Source: Acidilutibacter cellobiosedens (lineage in GTDB: Bacteria > Bacillota > Clostridia > Tissierellales > Acidilutibacteraceae). From it: a stretch of DNA of 64,000 bases. The notes under the pieces are model-generated. The model saw only the letters and a list, made by a program, of their open reading frames with translations. It did not search any database and had not been told where the DNA came from. How positions within the stretch are numbered: position 1 is the first letter of the stretch; each line of letters opens with the position of its first letter. The stretch lies in assembly GCF_004103715.1 (NCBI RefSeq), contig NZ_CP035282.1, positions 310,001 to 374,000 on the forward strand, read 5' to 3'. Positions 8,089-16,356 of this stretch are shown here, in pieces. A program made the position numbers and the translations under genes.

Positions 8089-9067
8089 CCAATTATTAAA
8101 AATGAAATGGCTTTCAGAACTTATAAGGCTTCTTATGGAGAAAGTATTTGGCTTGTCGATTAATGATAGAATAGGTGGAAGTATTCACTTCTTTATCTAT
8201 GATACTATTAAAATTTTTATTTTATTATCGGTATTAATTTTTATTGTATCTTATATCCAAAGTTATTTTCCACCAGAAAGGACTAAAAAGATACTCGGTA
8301 GAATAAAGGGTATAAAAGGAAATATACTTGGCGCACTACTTGGAACTATCACACCATTTTGTAGTTGTTCCAGTATACCGATTTTTATAGGATTTACTTC
8401 GGCTGGATTACCTTTAGGTGTAACTTTCTCTTTCCTGATTTCTTCACCGATGGTAGATTTAGCATCATTAATGCTTTTAATGTCATTTTTCGGTGCCAAA
8501 ATTGCCATAGCCTATGTGGTTGTAGGTCTTATTCTTGCTGTTGTCGGAGGTACTTTAATTGAAAAGTTGGGACTTGAAAAATATGTAGAGGGATATGTTA
8601 GAGAGATAGAGAATGTAGATACTGATTTTATAGAAATGAGTCGTGATGAAAGAATTTCTTATTCAAAAGAACAAGTTAAGGATATTATCCATAAGGTATG
8701 GTTATATGTATTAATTGGGGTAGGGATAGGAGCAGCAATTCACAATTGGATTCCTCAATCAGTTATAGAAAATGTGATTGGAGAAAATAATCCATTTGCA
8801 GTTTTAATGGCTACAGTAGTTGGTATTCCTATGTATGCTGATATATTTGGTACACTACCAATAGCAGAGGCTTTATTTACAAAAGGAGTAGGAATAGGGA
8901 CAATATTATCCTTTATGATGGCAGTAACTGCCTTGTCACTTCCTTCTATGATAATGCTTAGTAAAGTAGTAAAACCTAAACTTCTAGCAATCTTTGTATC
9001 CATTGTATCAGTAGGAATTATAATTATTGGATATCTATTTAATGCTTTTTCGTATATTTTCATATAA
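8051..9067 (+). CDS. ArsP_1-family (PF03773) permease
   Basis: A 338-residue membrane protein with about eight helices in two blocks and a polar linker near residues 180-215. The signature TPFCSCSSIPIFIGF is diagnostic of the ArsP_1/SO_0444 permease family, whose members export methylarsenite or other thiophilic metals. GGGGGGAA precedes the ATG at 8051. In this operon an organoarsenical or As/Sb substrate is likely. It is followed by a thioredoxin-like protein, a common partner. Confidence 0.88.
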   Translation: MNILTMLFGWLNDQLLKMKWLSELIRLLMEKVFGLSINDRIGGSIHFFIYDTIKIFILLSVLIFIVSYIQSYFPPERTKKILGRIKGIKGNILGALLGTITPFCSCSSIPIFIGFTSAGLPLGVTFSFLISSPMVDLASLMLLMSFFGAKIAIAYVVVGLILAVVGGTLIEKLGLEKYVEGYVREIENVDTDFIEMSRDERISYSKEQVKDIIHKVWLYVLIGVGIGAAIHNWIPQSVIENVIGENNPFAVLMATVVGIPMYADIFGTLPIAEALFTKGVGIGTILSFMMAVTALSLPSMIMLSKVVKPKLLAIFVSIVSVGIIIIGYLFNAFSYIFI

Positions 9068-9100
9068 ATAAATTAAATTAATCAATTGAGGAGGATAATT

Positions 9101-9328
9101 ATGGTAATTAAAGTTTTAGGTTCAGGATGTGCGAATTGTAAAAAATTAGAGGCTAATGTTAACGAGGCTGTTAAAGAATTGGGAATTGAAGCCACAATTG
9201 AAAAAGTGCAAAATTTTAAGGACATTGCAGCATATGGTGTGATGAGAACACCCGCTTTGGTGGTAGATGAACAGGTTAAAATTGCAGGAAAAATTCCAAC
9301 AGTGGAAGAAATAAAGAAGTATTTATAA
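9101..9328 (+). CDS. small thioredoxin-fold protein (redox-active disulfide protein 2 type)
   Basis: 75 residues, MVIKVLGSGCANCKKLE with a CANC active site at residues 10-13, and the cis-Pro loop MRTPALVVDEQ. It is of the TM0996-type mini-thioredoxin family, often encoded next to ArsP_1 permeases. It may reduce ArsC or deliver metal to the permease. GAGGAGG lies upstream. It belongs to the ars operon. Confidence 0.88.
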   Translation: MVIKVLGSGCANCKKLEANVNEAVKELGIEATIEKVQNFKDIAAYGVMRTPALVVDEQVKIAGKIPTVEEIKKYL

Positions 9329-9382
9329 GGAAAACCTAGTAGGGATTCAACCCAATTAGTGATTTTGAAGGAGGTAACATTC

Positions 9383-9949
9383 ATGGATTGTTGTCAGTCA
9401 CAAAATAATAACTGTATATGTAATACGAAATGCTGTGAAGATTTAAGACAGAGTCAAACTGAAGAAAAAAATGAAATAATAATTGATTTTTTATATTTAG
9501 ACCTAAACATTTGCACACGATGTCAGGGAACAGATGCAGGGCTTGAAGAGGCCATTGCAGATGTGGCAAAGATACTTCAATTGACAGGGATAGAAGTAGT
9601 TGTGAACAAAATCCATATTGATAGTAAAGAAAAGGCAAAACAACATAGATTTATTAGTTCGCCTACTATACGAGTAAATGGAGAAGACATACAAATGGAT
9701 GTCAAGGAATCTCTATGTGAATCTTGTGGAGATTTATGTGGCGATGAAGTTGATTGCCGAGTATGGGTGTATAAGGGAAAAGAATATAATGTTCCACCAA
9801 AAGCAATGATTATTGATGCCATCCTTCGTAAAGTATATAGTGATAAGAAAGCACGGTTGAATGATAGGGTTGATAAAGAAGCATATCAATTACCAGAAAA
9901 TTTGCGGAGGTTTTTTGAGTCGATTGAGAAAAATAAAAAACCTGAATAA
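9383..9949 (+). CDS. DUF2703 protein, thioredoxin-like, arsenic-operon associated
   Basis: 188 residues. The cysteine-rich N-terminus (DCCQSQNNNCICNTKCC) could bind As(III) or metal. The DUF2703 domain begins LDLNICTRCQGTDAGLEEA (CxxC) and continues SSPTIRVNGEDI and CESCGDLCGDEVDCRVW. AAGGAGG fixes the start. It is the last gene of the ars cluster. The family recurs in arsenic and mercury loci, but its reaction is not established. Confidence 0.82.
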   Translation: MDCCQSQNNNCICNTKCCEDLRQSQTEEKNEIIIDFLYLDLNICTRCQGTDAGLEEAIADVAKILQLTGIEVVVNKIHIDSKEKAKQHRFISSPTIRVNGEDIQMDVKESLCESCGDLCGDEVDCRVWVYKGKEYNVPPKAMIIDAILRKVYSDKKARLNDRVDKEAYQLPENLRRFFESIEKNKKPE

Positions 9950-10091
9950 TAAATGCTAGACTTTGTATCAAGATATAATAATAGGGTGGGTTTCAGAAGG
10001 TTTACGATAATGCTATTTTCAAGTATCGATAAGGTAAATATTATATCAACTCATCCAAATTACTAGTATATGATATTTAATGTAACATTGA

Positions 10092-10173
10092 TTTATCAGG
10101 AAATTCAGTGGTTATTGGAAAAATAACCGAGACCATCAAAGAAAACAAATATTTAATTCGCTAGGGAATTTAT
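10092..10173 (+). pseudogene. decayed 3' end of a copy of the 4493-4882 gene
   Basis: Reading from 10108 gives VVIGKITETIKENKYLIR then TAG, GIY. The intact gene ends VEKVSNAISENKYLIHYGI. Nucleotides upstream to about 10092 also match (CAGGAA.TTCA). The rest of 9950-10530 is otherwise non-coding, apart from the terminator at 10299. Confidence 0.6.
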
Positions 10174-10298
10174 TATACAGTTATGAAAATTAAGAGTAAA
10201 ATGTAGTATAATATATAAAGGAATGTGAAAGCCAATGTGGGTCAATACCTTAACTTTAGAAACATTTTTTATAATAGGACTATTAGGATTTTTTAGAA

Positions 10299-10337
10299 TG
10301 CTTTGGAGGATTAGTGGCCTTCCAAGGCATTTTTTCT
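10299..10337 (+). terminator. rho-independent terminator
   Basis: AATGCTTTGGA pairs with TCCAAGGCATT (one G-T) and is followed by TTTTTTC. It lies between the ars operon and the reverse-strand gene at 10531. Confidence 0.65.
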
Positions 10338-10530
10338 TATTTTTTATAGCAATCAAGAAAAGTACAGAAAGAATGCCTAGACCTCGCCCCTTATCCCTCG
10401 AAACTTTCCCCAACTTATAAGAGTTTAAACTAAAGAGATAGTTCTATCCCTAGAACAATTTCTAAATTAGACTACAACATTTTTAGTAAAGCCCGCAAGG
10501 GGAACAATCCTATAACCTATTGAATTAATA

Positions 10531-10935
10531 TTAAGTGTCATTAGTATTTGAGGTGTCGCGCGGTGCGGATTTTAGCCTTTTTATATAGCCATATAGCATT
10601 TTGATAATCTCAATTAACCTTTTATCTAGGGCATCATATTGTGTACTATTTATATAACCATTTTGATATGCAGTAATGAGATGGCTCCTGCATTCTCCCG
10701 CACTTCCTAATGCAATATTTGCGTGAACTATTTCTTTTTTTATAAACAACTGTGTATTTCCTTCTGCAAGATTTGCCCCTATACTCCTAACAGCCCGTAC
10801 TAACTGGTCTGTAAGCCTATATTGCTCACAACTTGGAAATCCTTTAACCAATTCCCTTATATCCTGCTCAAGAACATTCGCCTTCTGCCATACTTTCAGG
10901 CTTTTAAAATCTTTTATATACAAATTTTCACTCAT
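10531..10935 (-). CDS. four-helix-bundle protein (23S rRNA intervening-sequence protein family)
   Basis: 134 residues, almost wholly helical: FKSLKVWQKANVLEQDI, then LTDQLVRAVRSIGANLAEG, IALGSAGECRSHLITAYQNG and a final helix. The R.A..SI..N.AEG pattern is typical of PF05635 (bvg/S23 family). The start is set by AAAGGA upstream of the second ATG. Here it stands alone, not inside an rRNA gene. Such proteins are common in mobile DNA. Function unclear. Confidence 0.85.
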   Translation of the reverse strand: MSENLYIKDFKSLKVWQKANVLEQDIRELVKGFPSCEQYRLTDQLVRAVRSIGANLAEGNTQLFIKKEIVHANIALGSAGECRSHLITAYQNGYINSTQYDALDKRLIEIIKMLYGYIKRLKSAPRDTSNTNDT

Positions 10936-11258
10936 AGAATTCATCCTTTCAAATTGATTTTTAACATTATACGGAAGAGCAGGGATAAGTCAAATTCTGA
11001 TAGAGAAATTTTCGTAAGGAAATCACTAAAAAGGTATAAGAGTTAAGGCGTTGCATTAAAAGTTAATATAATGCATATATTTGTTCCTTAACCCAATAAA
11101 CCTTTTTCCTAATATACCCTAAACTAGTTTTTGTCGCTTAAAAACTTCTACGAATGCCGTAAATTAAAGGGCTTGAAGAAATTTACTAAATACATAATAT
11201 ATAAAAGGGATTTAGGTAAAAGGAAATAAGGAAAAAGTTAAAAAAGTAGAAATTAGAC

Positions 11259-11287
11259 TTGACTTTGTGGAGAATGATTTATTATAA
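11259..11287 (+). promoter_or_regulatory. promoter of the parM-parR pair
   Basis: TTGACT (11259-11264), 17 bp, TTATAA (11282-11287). A terminator hairpin stands between this promoter and parM. The rest of 10945-11479 holds no gene. Confidence 0.5.
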
Positions 11288-11358
11288 AATATATGTTTAC
11301 GTTTATGAAGGCATTTTACAATGTTAATGAAATAACCTCCGTATTATTTTATTTTGTA

Positions 11359-11393
11359 TGCTTACCTAGTTTGCTGGGTGAGCAATTTTTTTT
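11359..11393 (+). terminator. leader terminator before parM
   Basis: TGCTTACCT (11359-11367) pairs with GGGTGAGCA (11376-11384, two G-T pairs) and a run of eight T follows. Placed about 70 bp after the promoter and 90 bp before parM, it could attenuate the operon or end a short RNA. Confidence 0.55.
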
Positions 11394-11479
11394 GCAGAAA
11401 TACTTGAAATTATAAAAAATCATCGGCTATAAAGAACGATAAGGAACTTAAATTTTATTAAAGAAATGGAGGAATTACT

Positions 11480-12388
11480 ATGGGAAACAGGATTTTATTG
11501 GGACTTGATAATGGAAACAAATGTACAAAAACAAGTGAGGGCTATATTGTTGAGTCAGGATTTACTAAATCTAATAGTGAGCCAATCTCAGCGAGCAACT
11601 TGTTAATTTATGAAGGTAAGTTTTATAGCATCGGAGGTAATAGATTGAGTGTCCAGATGGATAAGACAGTTAATCAGGATACTTTCATTATGTCTTTACC
11701 TGCAATTGCAGATGCTGTAAATATAGCGAGGATAGAAGATAAATCTGATGTAATTCTAGGAGTAGGACTTCCAATTGTCAATTATGGAACTCTTAAGAAA
11801 AAATTTCGGGAATATTTTTTAAGACAGGATGTTAAATTTAATTTTAACAAAAAAGGTTATGCAATTAATATTATTGATTGCAGGGTGTATCCACAGGGGT
11901 ATGCTTCGCTTATTACGGTATTTAACAGTTATAAGGATATATTATGTAATGTTATAGATATTGGCGGTTATACTGTAGATATTTTTAGAGTGGAGAACGG
12001 GATAATTGACACTGCATCGTGTTACTCACTCCCTGACGGAATTATTACGCTAATTGCGAATATACAGCAGGAACTCTTAAAAACAAATATTAGGCTGACT
12101 GAAACTCAAATACAAGATATTATATTAGGAAGAGAACCTGTTATTTTTGAAGCAGATGTTAAAGAGATAATTAAAATAATGACGAATGAGTATGTAGAAA
12201 ACATATTGGCCAAAATTGAGGAATATGGGTTCGAATTCCGTAACCCTACTGTTTTCACAGGTGGTGGAAGTATGTTGCTTCGGAAATATATTGAAGAATC
12301 CACAAAAGTAAGGTATGCGGATTTTCTTGACCAGTTTGCTAATGCAAAGGGCTATAAAATCCTATTAGAGCAGGAATTAAGAAGGTGA
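11480..12388 (+). CDS. parM: ParM/StbA-type actin-like plasmid segregation protein
   Basis: A 302-residue actin-fold ATPase that should form filaments to separate DNA copies. Phosphate-1 loop LLGLDNGNKCTKT (residues 6-18), phosphate-2 NVIDIGGYTVDIF (around residue 160) and adenosine motif VFTGGGSMLLRKYI (around 256) are all present. Length is normal for ParM-like proteins. GGAGG precedes the ATG. The next gene follows by four bases and looks like its adaptor. This indicates plasmid or integrative-element ancestry. Confidence 0.9.
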   Translation: MGNRILLGLDNGNKCTKTSEGYIVESGFTKSNSEPISASNLLIYEGKFYSIGGNRLSVQMDKTVNQDTFIMSLPAIADAVNIARIEDKSDVILGVGLPIVNYGTLKKKFREYFLRQDVKFNFNKKGYAINIIDCRVYPQGYASLITVFNSYKDILCNVIDIGGYTVDIFRVENGIIDTASCYSLPDGIITLIANIQQELLKTNIRLTETQIQDIILGREPVIFEADVKEIIKIMTNEYVENILAKIEEYGFEFRNPTVFTGGGSMLLRKYIEESTKVRYADFLDQFANAKGYKILLEQELRR

Positions 12389-12392
12389 TGCT

Positions 12393-12683
12393 ATGGTAAC
12401 AAAACGAATAAACCTGTCTTTTTCTATGGATAGAGAGGAAGATGTTAAGGTATATAACATACTTTCTGCACAGAAATATAAAACGGATTACGTTATTAAG
12501 GCAGTATTAAGTTTTACGGGGAAAAATGATAAGGATTTTGATAAGGAGAAAATAAAGGAGGCTTTAAAGGAAGCAATAGCGGAATGTGGAGGAATTACTA
12601 TAGGGAACAGTAAAAAAGATAATGATGATTATGCTCAGCCTGAATTACCTGAGGGTATATTTAATATGTTTGATAATCTATAG
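12393..12683 (+). CDS. ParR-like DNA-binding adaptor
   Basis: A 96-residue basic-then-acidic protein. The N-terminus KRINLSFSMDREEDVKVYNI looks like a ribbon-helix-helix beginning (beta strand, then helix), as in ParR centromere-binding proteins. The acidic tail (PELPEGIFNMFDNL) could contact the ParM filament. It is co-transcribed with parM. The function is inferred mainly from position and size. Confidence 0.7.
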   Translation: MVTKRINLSFSMDREEDVKVYNILSAQKYKTDYVIKAVLSFTGKNDKDFDKEKIKEALKEAIAECGGITIGNSKKDNDDYAQPELPEGIFNMFDNL

Positions 12684-12691
12684 CCATTATG

Positions 12692-12724
12692 AGCAGTGAA
12701 GTTTAGAACTTCCTGCTTTTTTCT
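12692..12724 (+). terminator. terminator after parR
   Basis: AGCAG-T-GAAGTT pairs with AACTTC-CTGCT with a one-base bulge, followed by TTTTTTC, nine bases after the parR stop. Confidence 0.7.
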
Positions 12725-12907
12725 TACCTCCTGTCCCCTATATCCTTACTATGGGGTTCCTAAATGAACTAGAATAAAAAGTTAGGAACTAAAAGGAACC
12801 AGGACTCTATCTCTAGGGAATAAAGGGATAAAACTCTTTACAATCAACATCTAATATGTTACTTTTAATGCAGACATTCTAGGGAGTGTTAGTAAGCGGA
12901 CAAAATG

Positions 12908-12955
12908 GAGGAAATGGTTGCTCTGCAGCAATTTATTTCCTCTGTTTTGTTTTTA
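12908..12955 (+). terminator. strong hairpin with T-rich tail in the 12.7-13.4 kb gap
   Basis: GAGGAAAT (12908-12915) pairs with ATTTCCTC (12935-12942), with an inner TTGCT/AGCAA stem, followed by TGTTTTGTTTTTATTTT. No gene is visible upstream after the parR terminator, so it may end a small RNA. The remainder of 12725-13402 is non-coding with TTAGGG/AAGGGA-like strings. Confidence 0.5.
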
Positions 12956-13402
12956 TTTTAAAATATTTTGCATTTTAAGGGGCGAAACTCGATTTTAGAA
13001 TTGCTTTTCTTAATAAGAAGATAAGTAAGAATGAATTATTAGAAAGCAGCCTTTTTATATAGGAAACGGAGCAATTTGATAGGTATTATATGCTTTGGCT
13101 AAGGAATAAGGGTTAGAAATGGTTTTTAAGGATTAGGGGATAAAAAGCGATTCTAAAACATAATTAGAATGGTGAATAAGAGTTATGGGTTAAAGGGAGA
13201 TAGGGAATTTGGAATGAGGAAATACATAATATGGCAGTAGTTACTGAAGGTATTAAAATTTCTTACCCATTATCTTATTAAAAATCTATATATCTATATA
13301 AAAAGATTCTATCAATAACTTTGGTTATACAATATAATAGTAAATATAATCCTGAAAAGATGTAGCGTAATGGCACATATAACCTTTATGAGGTGAAAAG
13401 AT

Positions 13403-13927
13403 ATGAAAATCAAAAAGAAGACTATCATGATAACAGCATTTTTAATAATACCTTTGATACTGTTTATATTAAGTTATATAAACTATCGTAGTCAAAGAAT
13501 CGATAATAAGCACTTAGAAAGTTTCAAAAGTGAACTGATGACAACTGTCCAGCAAAACTCATCTTTTGATATGAATAATATAACTCCTTTTGAATGGGAC
13601 AGGATGTATGTTATACGACCTTATATTAGCAGAACAGAAATGCAGAAGGTAATAGGCATAAAATGGACTACAGCGGACACTTATATCGGTTATCTAATAT
13701 GTGATAAAACTTGGTTCGGAGAGCATCCATTGGATGATGATATATTTCATAAACTAATTTTTGTAAAAGATAATAAAGTAGTTCTAGATATTACTCTCGA
13801 CAGGAATGATGTGGATTTTACACAGATTAATAGTCCTGTTATAAACGATGACTCTCTATTTGACATTGATAAAGCAGATGAAAGAAATATCATAAAAACA
13901 AGTAAGCAGCAAAAGATGATGCCTTAA
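13403..13927 (+). CDS. membrane-anchored hypothetical protein
   Basis: 174 residues with an N-terminal signal anchor (KIKKKTIMITAFLIIPLILF, residues 2-21), then an outside domain with PFEWDRMYVIRPYISRTEMQ near residue 62. The F.WD..YV..PY pattern occurs in a family of small extracytoplasmic Firmicute proteins without known role. The C-terminus is basic. GAGGTGAAAAG precedes the start. It is followed closely by the mini-OadB protein. Confidence 0.6.
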   Translation: MKIKKKTIMITAFLIIPLILFILSYINYRSQRIDNKHLESFKSELMTTVQQNSSFDMNNITPFEWDRMYVIRPYISRTEMQKVIGIKWTTADTYIGYLICDKTWFGEHPLDDDIFHKLIFVKDNKVVLDITLDRNDVDFTQINSPVINDDSLFDIDKADERNIIKTSKQQKMMP

Positions 13928-13959
13928 TAAAAAACGAATATATATGGAGTGAGTAAGAT

Positions 13960-14253
13960 ATGAAAAATAGGAAATTAACGAAGGCAATTACAGCAGTTAC
14001 CGTTACATGCACTTTAATAGCCGTTATCAGTGCATTTTCCAGTTACTTATTGCCATTATACTTATCATATAAACTTAATAAGGATATAAGAGATGCGGGT
14101 TCAGTAGGAATTATAGGTGGTGCAGACGGACCAACAGCAATTTATTTGTCAGGTCAAATTTCTTCGCACTTGGTTACAATTATCTTTGCAGCATTAGCGA
14201 TTTTGGGAGTTATATATTTAATTGCGGTTAAAAATTCAGTAAAAAAATCATAA
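13960..14253 (+). CDS. miniature protein carrying the OadB Na+-site segment
   Basis: 97 residues with one hydrophobic helix at about 10-35 and another at about 70-88. Between them, GSVGIIGGADGPTAIYLSGQ matches region IIIa of the beta subunit of Na+-translocating oxaloacetate decarboxylase, where the motif GIIGGADGPTAIYLSG includes the Na+-binding Asp. The full beta subunit is over 400 residues, so this is not a working pump alone. GGAGTGAG lies upstream of the ATG. No alpha or gamma subunit gene is nearby. Confidence 0.7.
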   Translation: MKNRKLTKAITAVTVTCTLIAVISAFSSYLLPLYLSYKLNKDIRDAGSVGIIGGADGPTAIYLSGQISSHLVTIIFAALAILGVIYLIAVKNSVKKS

Positions 14254-14333
14254 TCCAGAACCACATTTTAACAATAAAAAGTGTGCAGAATGCAGGTTTT
14301 TTATTGCAAAAAAACAGTGTGATATTATGTAAA

Positions 14334-14363
14334 AAGGCTTTTCAGTTTTTACTGAAAAGCCTT
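14334..14363 (-). terminator. reverse-strand terminator
   Basis: Perfect 13-bp stem AAGGCTTTTCAGT / ACTGAAAAGCCTT. Reading on the minus strand it is followed by TTTTT, so it ends the gene fragment at 14371-14495. Confidence 0.65.
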
Positions 14364-14370
14364 AAGATTA

Positions 14371-14495
14371 TTAATCAGATAGCCATTCCTCAAGACATTT
14401 TATCATCTCACTGATATTTGGATAGCATTGTGTGAACATATTAGATGATAATTCAGGTATTCTATCTGATAATTTGCCTATATAAATCACAATGA
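14371..14495 (-). pseudogene. C-terminal gene fragment cut by the IS630 element
   Basis: The minus-strand frame reads GKLSDRIPELSSNMFTQCYP and ends CLEEWLSD, then a stop at 14371, followed directly by a matching terminator. It has no start and ends where the IS630 element begins, so it looks like the stump of an interrupted gene. The family is not recognised. Confidence 0.4.
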
Positions 14496-15650
14496 CAAAT
14501 GGCTAAATCCTCTTAGTGAAAGGCTTAACATATATATGCACATAGTTTTTTTAACTTACTCTTGTTTTTATTTATAGAACAAAGATAAGATTGAACTTCG
14601 TTTAATAATTCTGTAAATTGATCAAAAAGTGTATTGTGTGTAACAGCAGCACGTATGTTTTTCCACAAGTGTTCTATTGCATTAAGTTCCGAGCAATATG
14701 AAGGCAAGTATAGAAACTCTATATTCTTTAATTCTTTCAAGTATTCGTTTATACCTTTAAAGTGATGATATTTTACGTTATCTGCAATTATTATTACTTT
14801 TTTACCGCTGTAATTTTTAGATACCTTATTTTAAAAAAGACTTGAAGTTTTCAGTATTTCCCTTATCACTAAATTGCTGTGATAATTCGCCGGTTTCAGG
14901 ATTTACTGCCCCAAATATTACGTTTCTTTTTCTTGAGCCGCTGGTATTTGTTTTAACTACTGTTTGAGTACCTTTTTTAGACCAAACCGAAGAAATTGTA
15001 GGTTCAGATGTAATTATTGCTTCATCTTCGTATACAATTACGGTATCTTCATCTTTAGATTCAAGTAAGCCGTTAAGTTCACTCCGAAAATTTTCTAAGG
15101 TTTCTTTATTTACTCTTTTATCTGTTTTCTTTGGACGAGTCTTGGAGTAGTTTAACCGGTGAAGAATGTTGTAGGCAGTTCCAAGGGCTATAGTTTTATT
15201 AAATTTGTTTTTAACAAATGAAACAATAAGCTGCCCCGTCCAGTTACTAAAATTTAAACCCGCATTTCTTGGGCTTGATGATAATGCTTTATCAATTTCT
15301 TTCAATTCATCATTAGTTAGTATGTTTTTTTTAGGCGGATGGGGTATGTCTTTCAGGCCCGCCAATCCGGCTTTATTATATCTATGAAGATATCTTCTGA
15401 CTGTAGAATCAGATTGATGTAACAACTTAGCTACTTCAAGGCTGGTATATCCTTCAAAGAAGTGTAAAATTGCAAGTAACCTGATTTTAAGCCTTACATC
15501 TTTTTCAGTTTGATATAATTGCTTCAACATATCATATGAAGCATATTTAGGATTAACCTCAAGTTTTTTTCTCATGATATCATCTCCAAAACTGTATTTT
15601 CTTTAGTATACTCATTTTGGAGATTTTTAAGCAGTATTTACAGCTATTTG
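14496..15650 (-). mobile_element. IS630-family insertion sequence
   Basis: About 1.15 kb carrying one reverse-strand transposase. Imperfect ends CAAATGGCT--AAAT at 14496 and the inverted CAAATAGCTGTAAAT ending at 15650 are candidate terminal repeats. IS630 elements insert at TA, but a clean TA duplication is not evident. It is flanked by two truncated genes. Confidence 0.7.
14525..15575 (-). pseudogene. IS630-family transposase in two frames
   Basis: The N-terminal part (15575 down to 14826) has two helix-turn-helix segments (YTSLEVAKLLHQSDSTVRRY) and the first catalytic Asp in VIVYEDEAIITSEP. After a TAA the next frame (+1) continues without loss: KVIIIADNVKYHH (second Asp), then YCSELNAIEHLWKNIR (Glu), to 14525. 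The shift occurs at TTTTTTAAAATAA, so either a programmed frameshift or a disabling mutation is possible. All DDE residues are present. Confidence 0.85.
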
Positions 15651-15655
15651 TTAAT

Positions 15656-16254
15656 AAAATTTATATAGTATTTCTAATTTCTACGATTTTTTAAGTAATG
15701 AAAACATTATTGAGAGTGATATTGCAAAGTTTATTAAGAATAATAAAGCATATTTTATAATTGGTTCTATTTTAAAATCAAATTATAACTTTGGGCATCA
15801 TGATGCATTTATTATACCAGAGTTTATGTTGGGAAATTCATACAAAGTAGATTACCTACTCATAGGAAAAAACTCAGGTGGATATGAGTTCGTCTTTGTT
15901 GAGTTAGAAAATCCATATGGAAAAATCACCTTAAAAGATGGAAATTTAGGAGATACTTTTAGAAAAGGTATAAAACAGGTATTTGATTGGGATGAATGGC
16001 TTGAGTCAAATTATGTGTCACTCAGAGAAACTTTTCAAAAATATAAGAACCCAAATGAACAGTTGCCTAATGAATTTTTTAGCCTTGATAAAACAAGAAT
16101 ACACTATGCAGTTGTTGCTGGAAGAAGAGATGCTTTCAATCTAAAAACATATAAAGAAAAACGAAGATATTTAGATAAGCATAAAATTCTTTTACTGCAT
16201 TATGATAATTTATGCGATAGTGCAAAAAGTACCATTGGTAAGCCTACTTATTAG
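15656..16254 (+). pseudogene. C-terminal fragment of a Shedu (SduA, DUF4263) anti-phage protein
   Basis: A frame open from just inside the IS630 end to TAG 16254 gives about 199 residues with no start codon or ribosome-binding site near its beginning. Residues HHDAFIIPEF, KVDYLLIG and EFVFVELENPYGKI match the nuclease core of SduA proteins (D-x(n)-ExN/K). GIKQVFDWDEWL and YAVVAGRRD are also typical. Full SduA proteins are about twice this length. The N-terminal half appears lost where the IS inserted. An internal ATG at 15826 could give a shorter product. Confidence 0.65.
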
Positions 16255-16356
16255 TTAGACATATTTTTTATTGTTCCATTATCTTATTGATAAATAGACT
16301 TTTTTATATACTAAGATTTCAAAAAATAGAGATTATCCTATAAGAGGAGATATAGA

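Noticed and set aside
10235-10420. 61-codon frame after the ars operon
   Set aside because: It runs through the terminator hairpin at 10299-10337 and has no family resemblance.
12225-12245. GGGTTCGAATTCC resembling a tRNA T-loop
   Set aside because: It is inside the parM coding frame and no acceptor or anticodon stems pair around it.
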